Position numbers and translations under genes: made by a program. Below are positions 1-5,413 of a stretch of DNA of 13,497 nucleotides, in pieces. The stretch is from CAZCSH01 sp964501545. GTDB lineage: Bacteria > Patescibacteriota > Minisyncoccia > Minisyncoccales > RBG-13-42-11. The first letter of the stretch is position 1. Each line of letters opens with the position of its first letter. Location of the stretch: assembly GCA_964501545.1 (NCBI GenBank), contig CAZCSH010000016.1, forward strand, positions 1 through 13,497, in the 5' to 3' direction. The notes under the pieces were generated by a model. That model saw only the letters and a list, made by a program, of their open reading frames with translations. It was not told the origin of the DNA and did no database searches.

Positions 1-5
1 AATAT

Positions 6-34
6 TTGTTATCTCTCGTAAAAAATTCTAAAAT
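6..34 (+). promoter_or_regulatory. Sigma-70-type promoter for the 667-aa membrane protein
   Basis: A -35-like TTGTTA (6-11) and a -10-like TAAAAT (29-34) are separated by 17 bp. Only 9 nt lie between the -10 box and the ATG at 44, so the transcript would start within a few bases of the start codon and be leaderless or nearly so. No Shine-Dalgarno sequence is seen. The hicBA promoter at 11066-11094 has the same 9-nt geometry. The -35 matches the consensus at only four of six positions. Confidence 0.5.
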
Positions 35-43
35 AAACTAAGT

Positions 44-2047
44 ATGCAGATTTTTGAGTTTCATTTCAATCCTAAAGAGAAAAAAGACACAATTTTTGAT
101 AGTTTTTGCTTTGAACCAGCCACAAACTTTGAAAGGAGAATGGGCAGCCTTTATATGGCAGGCCTGCTCAAAAACACCCTGCCTCAACACAGACATTTTT
201 TAGATAACCTAGCCCAAACTATAAAAGACAAGTATTACAAAACCACCCTAAACAAACCCAGTCAATCTCTCAGGGAAAGCTTGAAAAGGGCCAATGAATA
301 CTTGGAAGGGATTGCTAAAAGAGGAGATGTTAGTTGGCTTGGGAACTTAGGTTTTTCTGTTCTCTCTATTAAAAACTTTGAGCTTAACTTTACCAAGGTT
401 GGCAACTTTAAAATAATCCTTCTGAGAAAAGGACAGGTAATAGACATTGACCAAAGGCTGCGTTTTCAAGAAATAGAACCCTACCCTTTAAAAGTCTTTG
501 GTAATATTATTTCCGGGAAACTAACAGAGAATGACATTCTTTTGGTTTTGACAAAAGAGCTTTTTGATTTTATCCAGGCCCAAAAGCTCCTCCAAGAGTT
601 AGCTCAAGTCTCAATCCCCCAGCCCTTAGCTCAAACCGAAAGAGAAACTATTGATCAAAAGAGAATAAAGGACTTTTTTAATGAGAGGAAAGAGAAACTC
701 TTGCCCGTTTCCGGTCTCTATCTCTTGATAGTTTTAAGCAAAGAAGCACCAAGCAAAGAAAAGGCCATTCTCAGCCAGAACAGAATCTTTTCCTTGAAAA
801 AAGCTTTTCAGCCCCTTCTAAGACCATTCAAAGTGCCAGAAGTGGCTCTTCCTTTTAAGAAACTTAAAAGGCCAAAGTTGACCATAAGGCCTCAGATAAA
901 GCTTCCTTCTCTCAGAATTAAAAAACCAAAAAAACTCTTATTGCCGGCTCCCGCCTTAGATAAGAGAGCAGTCCTAATTCTTTCTTTTATCATCTTCTTA
1001 ACTATTGGCTTTTTCATTTTTGAGAAGAGAGAAGAATTGAAGCTGCAAGAATACGCAGCCCAGCTGGAGCAAATAGAAGAAAAAGTGGAAGAGGCTCAAA
1101 CTTATCTAATGGTGGCCGAATCCAAGCCCCAAGCCAAAGAGCAAGCCAACCTTCTTTTCCAAGAAAGCTTGGAAGACCTCACTCCTTTAATAAACATTGC
1201 TTCCAACTTTCCCTCCAGTCTGGCGAACCAGATCTTTGACTTAAAAGAAACTATTTCAAACAACCTTTACCAACTAAACAGTCTGCTGATTGTTGCTGAA
1301 CCCGAGCTTTTCTTTGAGTTCAAGCCAAGAGAGTTTGTCCCCCAGAAAATGGTTTATTCCCAAGAAAAGATCATTTTCTTTTCCCCTTATGCTAACAACG
1401 TCTTTCAACTAAGCCAAGAAGGAGAGAGTGAACTTTTAAGTATTGAGAAGAACTTTGACTTAGCGGTCTCCCTTTCTGATTCCCTTTTACTCTTTTCCCA
1501 ACCAGACCAAATAGTCAAACTCCAGGATAACCTCTTCCAAGAACCAATTACTCTTTCGCCTCCCTATTCTGACTTTGATTTTAGTGACCTGGCCAGCTAC
1601 CAATCAAATCTTTACTTTTTTGAGAAGAAAGCAGGCCAAATAATAAAATATCCTTACTTAGACAACAACTGGGGCAATCCCCAATCCTGGCTGGGAACAA
1701 AAAAAGCCTTTGATTTCAAATCAATGGCAGTGGACGGGTCAGTCTGGATCTTGACAAAAGATAACTCAATCGAGAAGTATTATGGAGGCTATCTCCAAAA
1801 AACCCTTAGCCTGGAAATCTTCCCTGAAATCAAATCCTTATCAAAAATCTTCACCTTTCTTGACTTACCTTATCTTTATCTTTTAGAACCCAGCCAAAAG
1901 AGAATTGTCCTGTTGAAAAAAACAGGAGAGGTTTTTAAGCAATACCAGAGCGAAGAGTTTGATAATCTTTTGGACTTTACCGTCTCCTCTGACGGAAAAA
2001 CAATCTATCTTCTTAATGGAATGAAAGTCTATAAAATTAAACTTTAG
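44..2047 (+). CDS. Membrane protein: PP2C-like domain, one TM helix, coiled coil, beta-propeller-like C-terminus
   Basis: A 667-residue protein of unassigned function. Residues 1-230 look like a degenerate PPM/PP2C phosphatase fold: GFSVLSI near 103, VGNFKIILLRKGQ and SGKLTENDILLVLT resemble the late strands of that fold. I do not see the usual paired metal-binding aspartates, so activity is doubtful. Residues 250-305 are a Lys/Pro-rich linker. One transmembrane helix spans about 309-327, followed by a charged coiled coil (about 328-365). The remaining 300 residues hold repeated beta-rich blades such as VWILTKDNSIEKYYGG and VSSDGKTIYLLNG, suggesting a propeller outside the cell. It is the only plus-strand gene, and its 3' end overlaps the convergent gene by 11 bp. 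A sensor or envelope-monitoring role is inference only. Confidence 0.75.
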   Translation: MQIFEFHFNPKEKKDTIFDSFCFEPATNFERRMGSLYMAGLLKNTLPQHRHFLDNLAQTIKDKYYKTTLNKPSQSLRESLKRANEYLEGIAKRGDVSWLGNLGFSVLSIKNFELNFTKVGNFKIILLRKGQVIDIDQRLRFQEIEPYPLKVFGNIISGKLTENDILLVLTKELFDFIQAQKLLQELAQVSIPQPLAQTERETIDQKRIKDFFNERKEKLLPVSGLYLLIVLSKEAPSKEKAILSQNRIFSLKKAFQPLLRPFKVPEVALPFKKLKRPKLTIRPQIKLPSLRIKKPKKLLLPAPALDKRAVLILSFIIFLTIGFFIFEKREELKLQEYAAQLEQIEEKVEEAQTYLMVAESKPQAKEQANLLFQESLEDLTPLINIASNFPSSLANQIFDLKETISNNLYQLNSLLIVAEPELFFEFKPREFVPQKMVYSQEKIIFFSPYANNVFQLSQEGESELLSIEKNFDLAVSLSDSLLLFSQPDQIVKLQDNLFQEPITLSPPYSDFDFSDLASYQSNLYFFEKKAGQIIKYPYLDNNWGNPQSWLGTKKAFDFKSMAVDGSVWILTKDNSIEKYYGGYLQKTLSLEIFPEIKSLSKIFTFLDLPYLYLLEPSQKRIVLLKKTGEVFKQYQSEEFDNLLDFTVSSDGKTIYLLNGMKVYKIKL

Positions 2048-2546
2048 TTTTCTTCTTTCTAATTAACCAAAGGATAATCAAACCAATTATAACAACCACG
2101 GCTATACCCAAGAGCACCTTCAAATTGAGGGGTATGGCTCCTATTGCCGCCAATAATCCTCCTGCGGGAACGCCCTCTTCTTGTACAACTTCTTCTCCTT
2201 CACCTTCTTCGGTTTCTCCTTCTGGTAAAATCTCTTCCTCTTCTTCACCTATGCCTTCTTCGGTTTCTCCTTCAGGAATAACTTCTTCCTCCTCTTCTTC
2301 TTCGCCTTCAGGAATAATTTCAGGAGCAGTTAAAGTATAAGTACCCCCGGAAGAAACAGAAGAAACCGAAACACCTTCTCCTATAATATCAACTCCTGTA
2401 AAGCCGGCTGTGCCAGAGCCAGCGTTTTTTGCTTTTACTGTTACTGTAAATAATGTTTTATCTTGAGTGGTGCATCCCTGAATGCCAAGTAAAAAACTAA
2501 GGTCTTCACACGAAGGCGAAGTTTGAGCGCTCAGGCCGCTGTTCAT
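2037..2546 (-). CDS. C-terminally anchored acidic surface protein, probably 5'-truncated
   Basis: This 169-aa frame begins with MNSGLSAQ and has no signal peptide, although the rest looks like a cell-surface protein. Residues about 32-73 (LFTVTVKAKNAGSG onward) resemble the second half of a cohesin-type or Ig-like beta-sandwich. A Glu/Pro/Gly stalk follows (about 75-125, repeated IPEGETEEG-like units). It ends with a hydrophobic helix (about 141-163) and a short Arg/Lys-rich tail (RKKKTKV), typical of a C-terminal anchor. The same frame stays open upstream through the rplL-tail copy (2562-2599) with no stop and no ATG, GTG or TTG that I could find up to about 2720. The likeliest reading is that signal peptide and domain front were lost or replaced, leaving a pseudogene or fragment. 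A convergent neighbour overlaps its last 11 bp. Confidence 0.55.
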   Translation of the reverse strand: MNSGLSAQTSPSCEDLSFLLGIQGCTTQDKTLFTVTVKAKNAGSGTAGFTGVDIIGEGVSVSSVSSGGTYTLTAPEIIPEGEEEEEEEVIPEGETEEGIGEEEEEILPEGETEEGEGEEVVQEEGVPAGGLLAAIGAIPLNLKVLLGIAVVVIIGLIILWLIRKKKTKV

Positions 2547-2561
2547 CGTGACTTTTTGGCA

Positions 2562-2599
2562 GGCGCCGGCTGCTTCCAGCTTCTTTTTAATCTCTTCTG
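2562..2599 (-). repeat. Displaced copy of the rplL 3' end
   Basis: These 38 bp match 3192-3229, inside the 3' end of the resident rplL, at 34 of 38 positions by hand count. Read on the minus strand both give EEIKKKLEAAGA, and all four differences (2574, 2577, 2589, 2592) fall at third codon positions and are synonymous. The copy lacks the last rplL codons and stop, and its frame runs on into the truncated surface-protein gene. It lies on the far side of hicBA from rplL, so hicBA is bracketed by direct copies of the rplL tail. Chance similarity of a Lys/Glu-rich helix cannot be fully excluded. Confidence 0.6.
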
Positions 2600-2626
2600 T
2601 CTCTCTTAATATTATTGAAAATAAAA

Positions 2627-2863
2627 TTATTTTCCCTTTTTTAATTTCAAAAATTCTTTTGGCGAAATTTGGAAACTCTCTAAAATAGATTTTAAAGTTT
2701 TCCGTTTTATATCGCCTGAATGATGAGGAATTATTGCTATTCTGCCATCGCTCGACCTTCCCCAGATTTCGTGGTCGCCTTTAGCTGTTCGATAAAAAGA
2801 AAAGCCAAGTTTCTTGGCTACTCTAATTACATCACGATATCTCGCTGCAGGAAAGCGGAGCAT
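2627..2863 (-). CDS. hicA: HicA-family toxin (mRNA interferase), copy 1
   Basis: This 78-aa protein is of normal size for the HicA/YcfA family, small double-stranded-RNA-binding-fold toxins that cleave mRNA during translation and are neutralised by HicB. The catalytic histidine is His31 in the motif KGDHEIW (the family usually has GSH). The C-terminal half, IPHHSGDIKRKTLKSIL followed by SPKEFLKL, is the standard HicA ending. It starts 4 nt after the hicB TGA stop, so the two genes form one antitoxin-first unit. It is intact while its antitoxin appears frameshifted, an arrangement that should be harmful if real. The identification is firm; cleavage activity is inferred from the family. Confidence 0.88.
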   Translation of the reverse strand: MLRFPAARYRDVIRVAKKLGFSFYRTAKGDHEIWGRSSDGRIAIIPHHSGDIKRKTLKSILESFQISPKEFLKLKKGK

Positions 2864-2867
2864 AAAA

Positions 2868-3120
2868 TCATTTAACTACGGCAACATTTAAGTCACTGAG
2901 CATCTTCCTTTTTTCAATACTAACTCGGGGAATAGAAAATTTTCTCACATATTTTTTTTTGTATTCTAAAGCAATCTTGATTACATCCTTTAAATTATCT
3001 ACCGCCTCTTCAATGGTTTCTCCTTCAGCATAGCAACCTTGTAAAGCAGGACAAATGGCTAAAATCCCCCCCCTCTTCACAAATCTCAATTTTAATTGGG
3101 TAAAGATAAATTTTCCTCAT
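2868..3120 (-). CDS. hicB: HicB-family antitoxin, copy 1, frame broken at a G8 tract
   Basis: HicB antitoxins are short partial-RNase-H-fold proteins that bind HicA. The body is plain: ILAICPALQGCYAEGETIEE then AVDNLKDVIKIALEY. As sequenced, the frame starts only at a TTG at 3089 and lacks the first strand. An ATG at 3120 opens a second frame reading MRKIYLYPIKIEICEEGG, exactly the missing family N-terminus. The two join at eight consecutive G on the coding strand (plus-strand C at 3066-3073). With seven G the gene would be one 83-codon frame from 3120. This is either a homopolymer assembly error or a slippage-prone tract. The remaining C-terminus, past the HicB core, is basic and I do not recognise it. 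A good promoter lies directly upstream of 3120. Confidence 0.8.
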
Positions 3121-3132
3121 ATTTCCATCTTT

Positions 3133-3160
3133 ATGATAACAAACCAAAAAAAAGAGTCAA
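3133..3160 (-). promoter_or_regulatory. Promoter of hicBA copy 1
   Basis: On the minus strand a -35 TTGACT (3155-3160) and a -10 TATCAT (3133-3138) are 16 bp apart with a T-rich spacer. The ATG of the full-length hicB frame (3120) is 12 nt beyond the -10 box, which supports 3120 as the true start. A 7-bp AT-rich hairpin (AAGTAAA/TTTACTT) over the rplL stop is followed by a T run that overlaps this promoter, and may be a weak terminator for rplJL. Confidence 0.65.
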
Positions 3161-3173
3161 GTAAAATAACTAT

Positions 3174-3593
3174 TTACTTTAACTCCACTTTGGCGCCGGC
3201 TGCCTCAAGCTTCTTTTTGATTTCTTCTGCTTCTTCTTTCTTAACGTTTTCTTTCACTACCTGAGGACTGGAGGCTGCAGCGTCCACCAAGTCTTTAGCC
3301 TCTTTCAGTCCCTTCTGGGTTATATCTCGGACAACCTTAATCACCTCAATCTTTTTCTCTCCAACAGCTTTTAACTCAATGCTATAGCTGCTTTTTGCCT
3401 CCTCGCCTGCCGTAGCTTCAGCAGAGACGGAGGCTACCGGAGCTGCCGCCACCGGAGCTTGAATCGAAATTCCGTATTTCTCTTCCAAAATTTTCGCAGT
3501 ACTGTTCAAGTCCACAATTGTAGCATTCGCAATTGTCTCTGCTAATTTTTCTGGGTCAACTTTTTTTGGAGTTTCTTTTTTTTCTTCTGCCAT
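3174..3593 (-). CDS. rplL: 50S ribosomal protein L7/L12
   Basis: A 139-aa L7/L12, the stalk protein that recruits translation GTPases as dimers bound to L10. The N-terminal dimerisation part (about 10-45) is followed by an Ala/Pro/Val-rich hinge (about 46-65). The globular C-terminal domain contains KIEVIKVVRDITQKGLKEAK and LVDAAASSPQVVKENVKKEE, which carry the conserved factor-binding surface, and it ends with AAGAKVELK. It is a little longer than the 120-125 aa usual elsewhere because of an extended N-terminus. It follows rplJ by 21 bp in one operon. No Shine-Dalgarno site precedes the ATG. A 12-codon stretch of its 3' end is repeated at 2562-2599. Confidence 0.97.
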   Translation of the reverse strand: MAEEKKETPKKVDPEKLAETIANATIVDLNSTAKILEEKYGISIQAPVAAAPVASVSAEATAGEEAKSSYSIELKAVGEKKIEVIKVVRDITQKGLKEAKDLVDAAASSPQVVKENVKKEEAEEIKKKLEAAGAKVELK

Positions 3594-3614
3594 GGTTTTA
3601 ATAATGTCTAATAA

Positions 3615-4112
3615 TTAACTTTTGACCTTTAGAATATTTAGATTTCGTTGTAAAGCATTGTAAAGCCCAAGAAGTGGAGATTTAGCAGCGAAAAATAATT
3701 TAGCTATAAACTCTTCCCTGGTGGGAAGTTGGGCCAAGGCAATAATATAATCGGCCTCTTTTGGCTCATTTTCAATATAACCACCTAAAATCTTAAGGTT
3801 TTTATTTTCCTGGCTAAACTGGTAAACGGTCTTAGCAGGAATAATTCCATCTTTCAACCCAAAAACCAAAGCTATTTCTTCTTGAAATTTCTCTTTGTCA
3901 AACTTAAGCTTGTTTTCTTTAAACGCCAATTCCGCCAAAGTCTTTTTAACCACTTGAATGTTAGAATTCTTCTGTTTTAATATCTTTCTTAATTGAGATA
4001 TATCTTTTACCTTAAGACCAGATATTCCAACCAAAATCACAGCTCTAGCTTGGGCTATTTTTTCTTTCAAACCAGCCAGTATCTTCTCTTTTTGGGATTT
4101 GGTTAAAGCCAT
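3615..4112 (-). CDS. rplJ: 50S ribosomal protein L10
   Basis: L10 anchors L7/L12 dimers to 23S rRNA at the ribosomal stalk base. I chose the ATG at 4112, giving 165 aa beginning MALTKSQKEKILAGLKEKIA, because L10 proteins normally start this way; a TTG at 4142 would add ten unlikely residues. Family features are AVILVGISGLKVKDISQLRK (strand and helix of the RNA-binding domain), NIQVVKKTLAELAF, and the C-terminal helix PLLGLYNALQRNLNIL, which binds L7/L12. It is first in the operon with rplL. A structured leader with a strong promoter precedes it, which fits autoregulation by L10, as known for other bacteria. Confidence 0.95.
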   Translation of the reverse strand: MALTKSQKEKILAGLKEKIAQARAVILVGISGLKVKDISQLRKILKQKNSNIQVVKKTLAELAFKENKLKFDKEKFQEEIALVFGLKDGIIPAKTVYQFSQENKNLKILGGYIENEPKEADYIIALAQLPTREEFIAKLFFAAKSPLLGLYNALQRNLNILKVKS

Positions 4113-4118
4113 AGTGTA

Positions 4119-4167
4119 GGCGATGAAGTTTGCCTTTTTCAAAGTTTGCCTTCATCTTCACCTGCGC
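4119..4167 (+). repeat. Diverged copy of the palindromic repeat, upstream of rplJ
   Basis: The plus strand has GCGATGAAG ... CTTCATCTTCACC with GCGC at the far end. GATGAAG and CTTCATC form a 7-bp stem as in the copy at 7798-7832, and the distal flank TTCATCTTCACC is shared with that copy. Here the loop is enlarged to about 21 nt and contains a short repeat of AGTTTGCC. It ends 7 nt before the rplJ ATG. Membership of the family is less sure than for the other copies. Confidence 0.4.
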
Positions 4168-4190
4168 TTTTGTGAAACAAAAGCTTGGTA

Positions 4191-4217
4191 AATAAAAAAG
4201 TCTGCTTCCGCAGACAG
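4191..4217 (-). terminator. Terminator-like hairpin in the rplJ leader (possible attenuator)
   Basis: On the minus strand GTCTGC-GGAA-GCAGAC is a perfect 6-bp stem with a tetraloop, followed at once by six T and then ATTT: an intrinsic terminator placed upstream of rplJ. The segment just beyond the gap ends with AGACAG (near 4322-4327), which could pair with CTGTCT of the 5' arm and so act as antiterminator. The hairpin abuts the scaffold gap, so it may instead be a dispersed palindrome that broke the assembly. Confidence 0.55.
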
Positions 4218-4317
4218 NNNNNNNNNNNNNNNNNNNNNNNNNNNNNNNNNNNNNNNNNNNNNNNNNNNNNNNNNNNNNNNNNNNNNNNNNNNNNNNNNNN
4301 NNNNNNNNNNNNNNNNN
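4218..4317. other. Scaffold gap (100 N)
   Basis: Exactly 100 unknown bases, the conventional placeholder for a gap of unknown size. It falls inside the rplJ leader, between two self-complementary segments, so the missing sequence may be structured or repetitive. Reading frames that cross it should be ignored. Confidence 0.98.
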
Positions 4318-4460
4318 CCTGCTGTCTACGGATAATTAATATGGAAAGGGGTTGGCGGCTAACCTGGAGGAGGTGTTTGATTTGAATCCAATTGTGGCCG
4401 ACCACCAACCCTTTACCGTGCGTGTGCGCCGCGCTCCTCCGCAACTGGACCCAATAAGTT

Positions 4461-4488
4461 ATTATAGCTGGACTAAAAACCTTGTCAA
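4461..4488 (-). promoter_or_regulatory. Consensus sigma-70 promoter of rplJ-rplL
   Basis: Both hexamers are perfect: TTGACA (4483-4488) and TATAAT (4461-4466) on the minus strand with a 16-bp spacer. It lies just downstream of mltG and points at rplJ, with a leader of at least 340 nt. It is the strongest promoter in the window, as expected for a ribosomal-protein operon. Confidence 0.85.
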
Positions 4489-4520
4489 GGGTTTTGGTTA
4501 AACTCGGTTTAGCCAAAGAG

Positions 4521-5357
4521 TTATTTTAAATATTGAGCTTTAGCTATATTGTGTTCTTCCAAGGTCTTGCTGAATATGGTTTCTCCTTCTGGAGTAGACA
4601 AATAATACCAGAAAGGGCTTTCTTTTGGTGAGATAGCGACTAATATACTTTCCAGCCCAGGATTACAAATTGGTTTTAGCGGCAATCCCGCATTTTCATA
4701 CGTCCACATATCAGCGTCCACTTGGAGGGGCATGCCAATTTCTAATCTTTTCCATAAGATGCCTGAAGCTATTTCTTTGTCTTCTTTGGTCTGTAATTCC
4801 CGCTCCAAAAGAGAAGCCATAATAACGATGTCTGGAGTTATCTCAAGGTTCTCAGTTTTCTCCTCAAAATTATCCCTCATCTTTTGAATAACCTCTTCCA
4901 AGCTCTCATCCTTCCTCAGCCAATAAGTATCAGGAAAAAGATAACCTTCCAAGTCTTCTTTTTCTAACAGCTCTTTTGCTCCGGCGACACCTTTTCCCTC
5001 AAGATAAAGAGCAATCTCTTTCAGGTTCCAACCTTCGATAATAGTCATTTTTTCTTTTATTACCTCGCCCCGAACCATCTTCTCAACTATTTGAGGAATA
5101 TTCATTGCGGGGCTCAACTGATAATGCCCAGCCTGAAGACTACCAGAAACTCCTTTAGCTAAAACATAAGGTCTAAAGAGAGGCCCCCAAAAGATTAAAC
5201 CTTCTTTCTCGAGATTCAAAGCGATGTCCTTAGAGCCCTCCCCCTTTTCAACCTGAAAAATCAGCTGGCCTTGAGAAAAGGGGTCTCGGGGCAGAAAAAT
5301 CCCCGAAATAAAGAAAACGACAACCAAGAAAAATAAAATAAAAAGATATTTTTTCAT
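4521..5357 (-). CDS. mltG: Endolytic murein transglycosylase MltG (YceG family)
   Basis: MltG cuts nascent peptidoglycan glycan strands at the outer face of the inner membrane and so sets strand length. The 278-aa protein has a short cytoplasmic start, one transmembrane helix (about 3-22), a LysM-like region with the family repeat pattern, then the catalytic domain. Key motifs are EGYLFPDTY (137-145), ASLLERE with the predicted catalytic Glu185, PLQVDADMWTY (210-220), PICNPGLESI (229-238) and FSKTLEEHN (262-270). It is shorter than the roughly 340 aa of Escherichia coli MltG. It is the last gene of the minus-strand run before the rplJ promoter. A perfect palindrome (5365-5381) ends 7 nt before its ATG, where a ribosome-binding site would be. 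Confidence 0.93.
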   Translation of the reverse strand: MKKYLFILFFLVVVFFISGIFLPRDPFSQGQLIFQVEKGEGSKDIALNLEKEGLIFWGPLFRPYVLAKGVSGSLQAGHYQLSPAMNIPQIVEKMVRGEVIKEKMTIIEGWNLKEIALYLEGKGVAGAKELLEKEDLEGYLFPDTYWLRKDESLEEVIQKMRDNFEEKTENLEITPDIVIMASLLERELQTKEDKEIASGILWKRLEIGMPLQVDADMWTYENAGLPLKPICNPGLESILVAISPKESPFWYYLSTPEGETIFSKTLEEHNIAKAQYLK

Positions 5358-5364
5358 TTACTGA

Positions 5365-5381
5365 GTCCGCCTTAGGCGGAC
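5365..5381. repeat. Perfect palindrome before mltG
   Basis: GTCCGCC-TTA-GGCGGAC is a 7-bp perfect inverted repeat (8 bp if the loop is one base). It is GC-rich in an AT-rich background and lies between the pcm stop and the mltG ATG, next to the 28-bp palindromic repeat at 5386-5413. It has no T tract on either side, so it is not an obvious terminator. It could fold at the mltG translation start. Confidence 0.7.
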
Positions 5382-5385
5382 GAAA

Positions 5386-5413
5386 GTGGAAAAGAGGATT
5401 TATCCTCTTTGAC
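5386..5413 (-). repeat. Palindromic repeat copy at the pcm stop codon
   Basis: These 28 bp are identical, in inverted orientation, to 5575-5602 inside the same gene. The core is itself a hairpin, AAAGAGGA-TAAA-TCCTCTTT. The pcm stop codon TAA (5400-5402) is the start of the loop. Downstream the flank is CACTTTCG rather than the CACCCTTCGC of the other copies. Two identical copies only 190 bp apart could form a large cruciform or inversion substrate. Confidence 0.8.

Larger units (their letters stand above)
4113..4454 (-). promoter_or_regulatory. Structured rplJL mRNA leader (interrupted by a gap)
   Basis: The transcript from the promoter at 4461-4488 should begin near 4454 and run through this region to rplJ. 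On the minus strand, GGAGGAG (4434-4440) is complementary to CTCCTCC (4366-4372), and AAAGGGTTGG (4405-4414) to CCAACCCCTTT (4345-4355) with one bulge. The order A-B-A'-B' means these are alternative folds or a pseudoknot. TTGGTGG/CCACAA forms a local hairpin near 4393-4409. After the gap come a terminator-like hairpin (4191-4217), a perfect 8-bp hairpin (4166-4184) and a palindromic repeat (4119-4167). This resembles an L10-type autoregulatory leader, but I could not match it to a described one. The true length is unknown because of the N run. Confidence 0.55.

Noticed and set aside
2125..2340. Ser/Pro-rich plus-strand frame
   Set aside because: It is the antisense image of the Glu-rich stalk of the surface protein; the repetitive composition keeps the frame open.
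4366..4440. A 75-nt tRNA-like segment: 7-bp end stem GGAGGAG/CTCCTCC and an internal ATTCAAAT resembling a T loop
   Set aside because: No T arm can be folded next to the end stem, no 7-nt anticodon loop is present, and D-arm invariants are absent. It is better explained as part of the rplJ leader.
4139..4516. Open frame crossing the N gap upstream of rplJ (and one on the other strand at 4185-4385)
   Set aside because: It exists only because the unknown bases contain no stops; it overlaps a perfect promoter and leader structures and resembles no protein.
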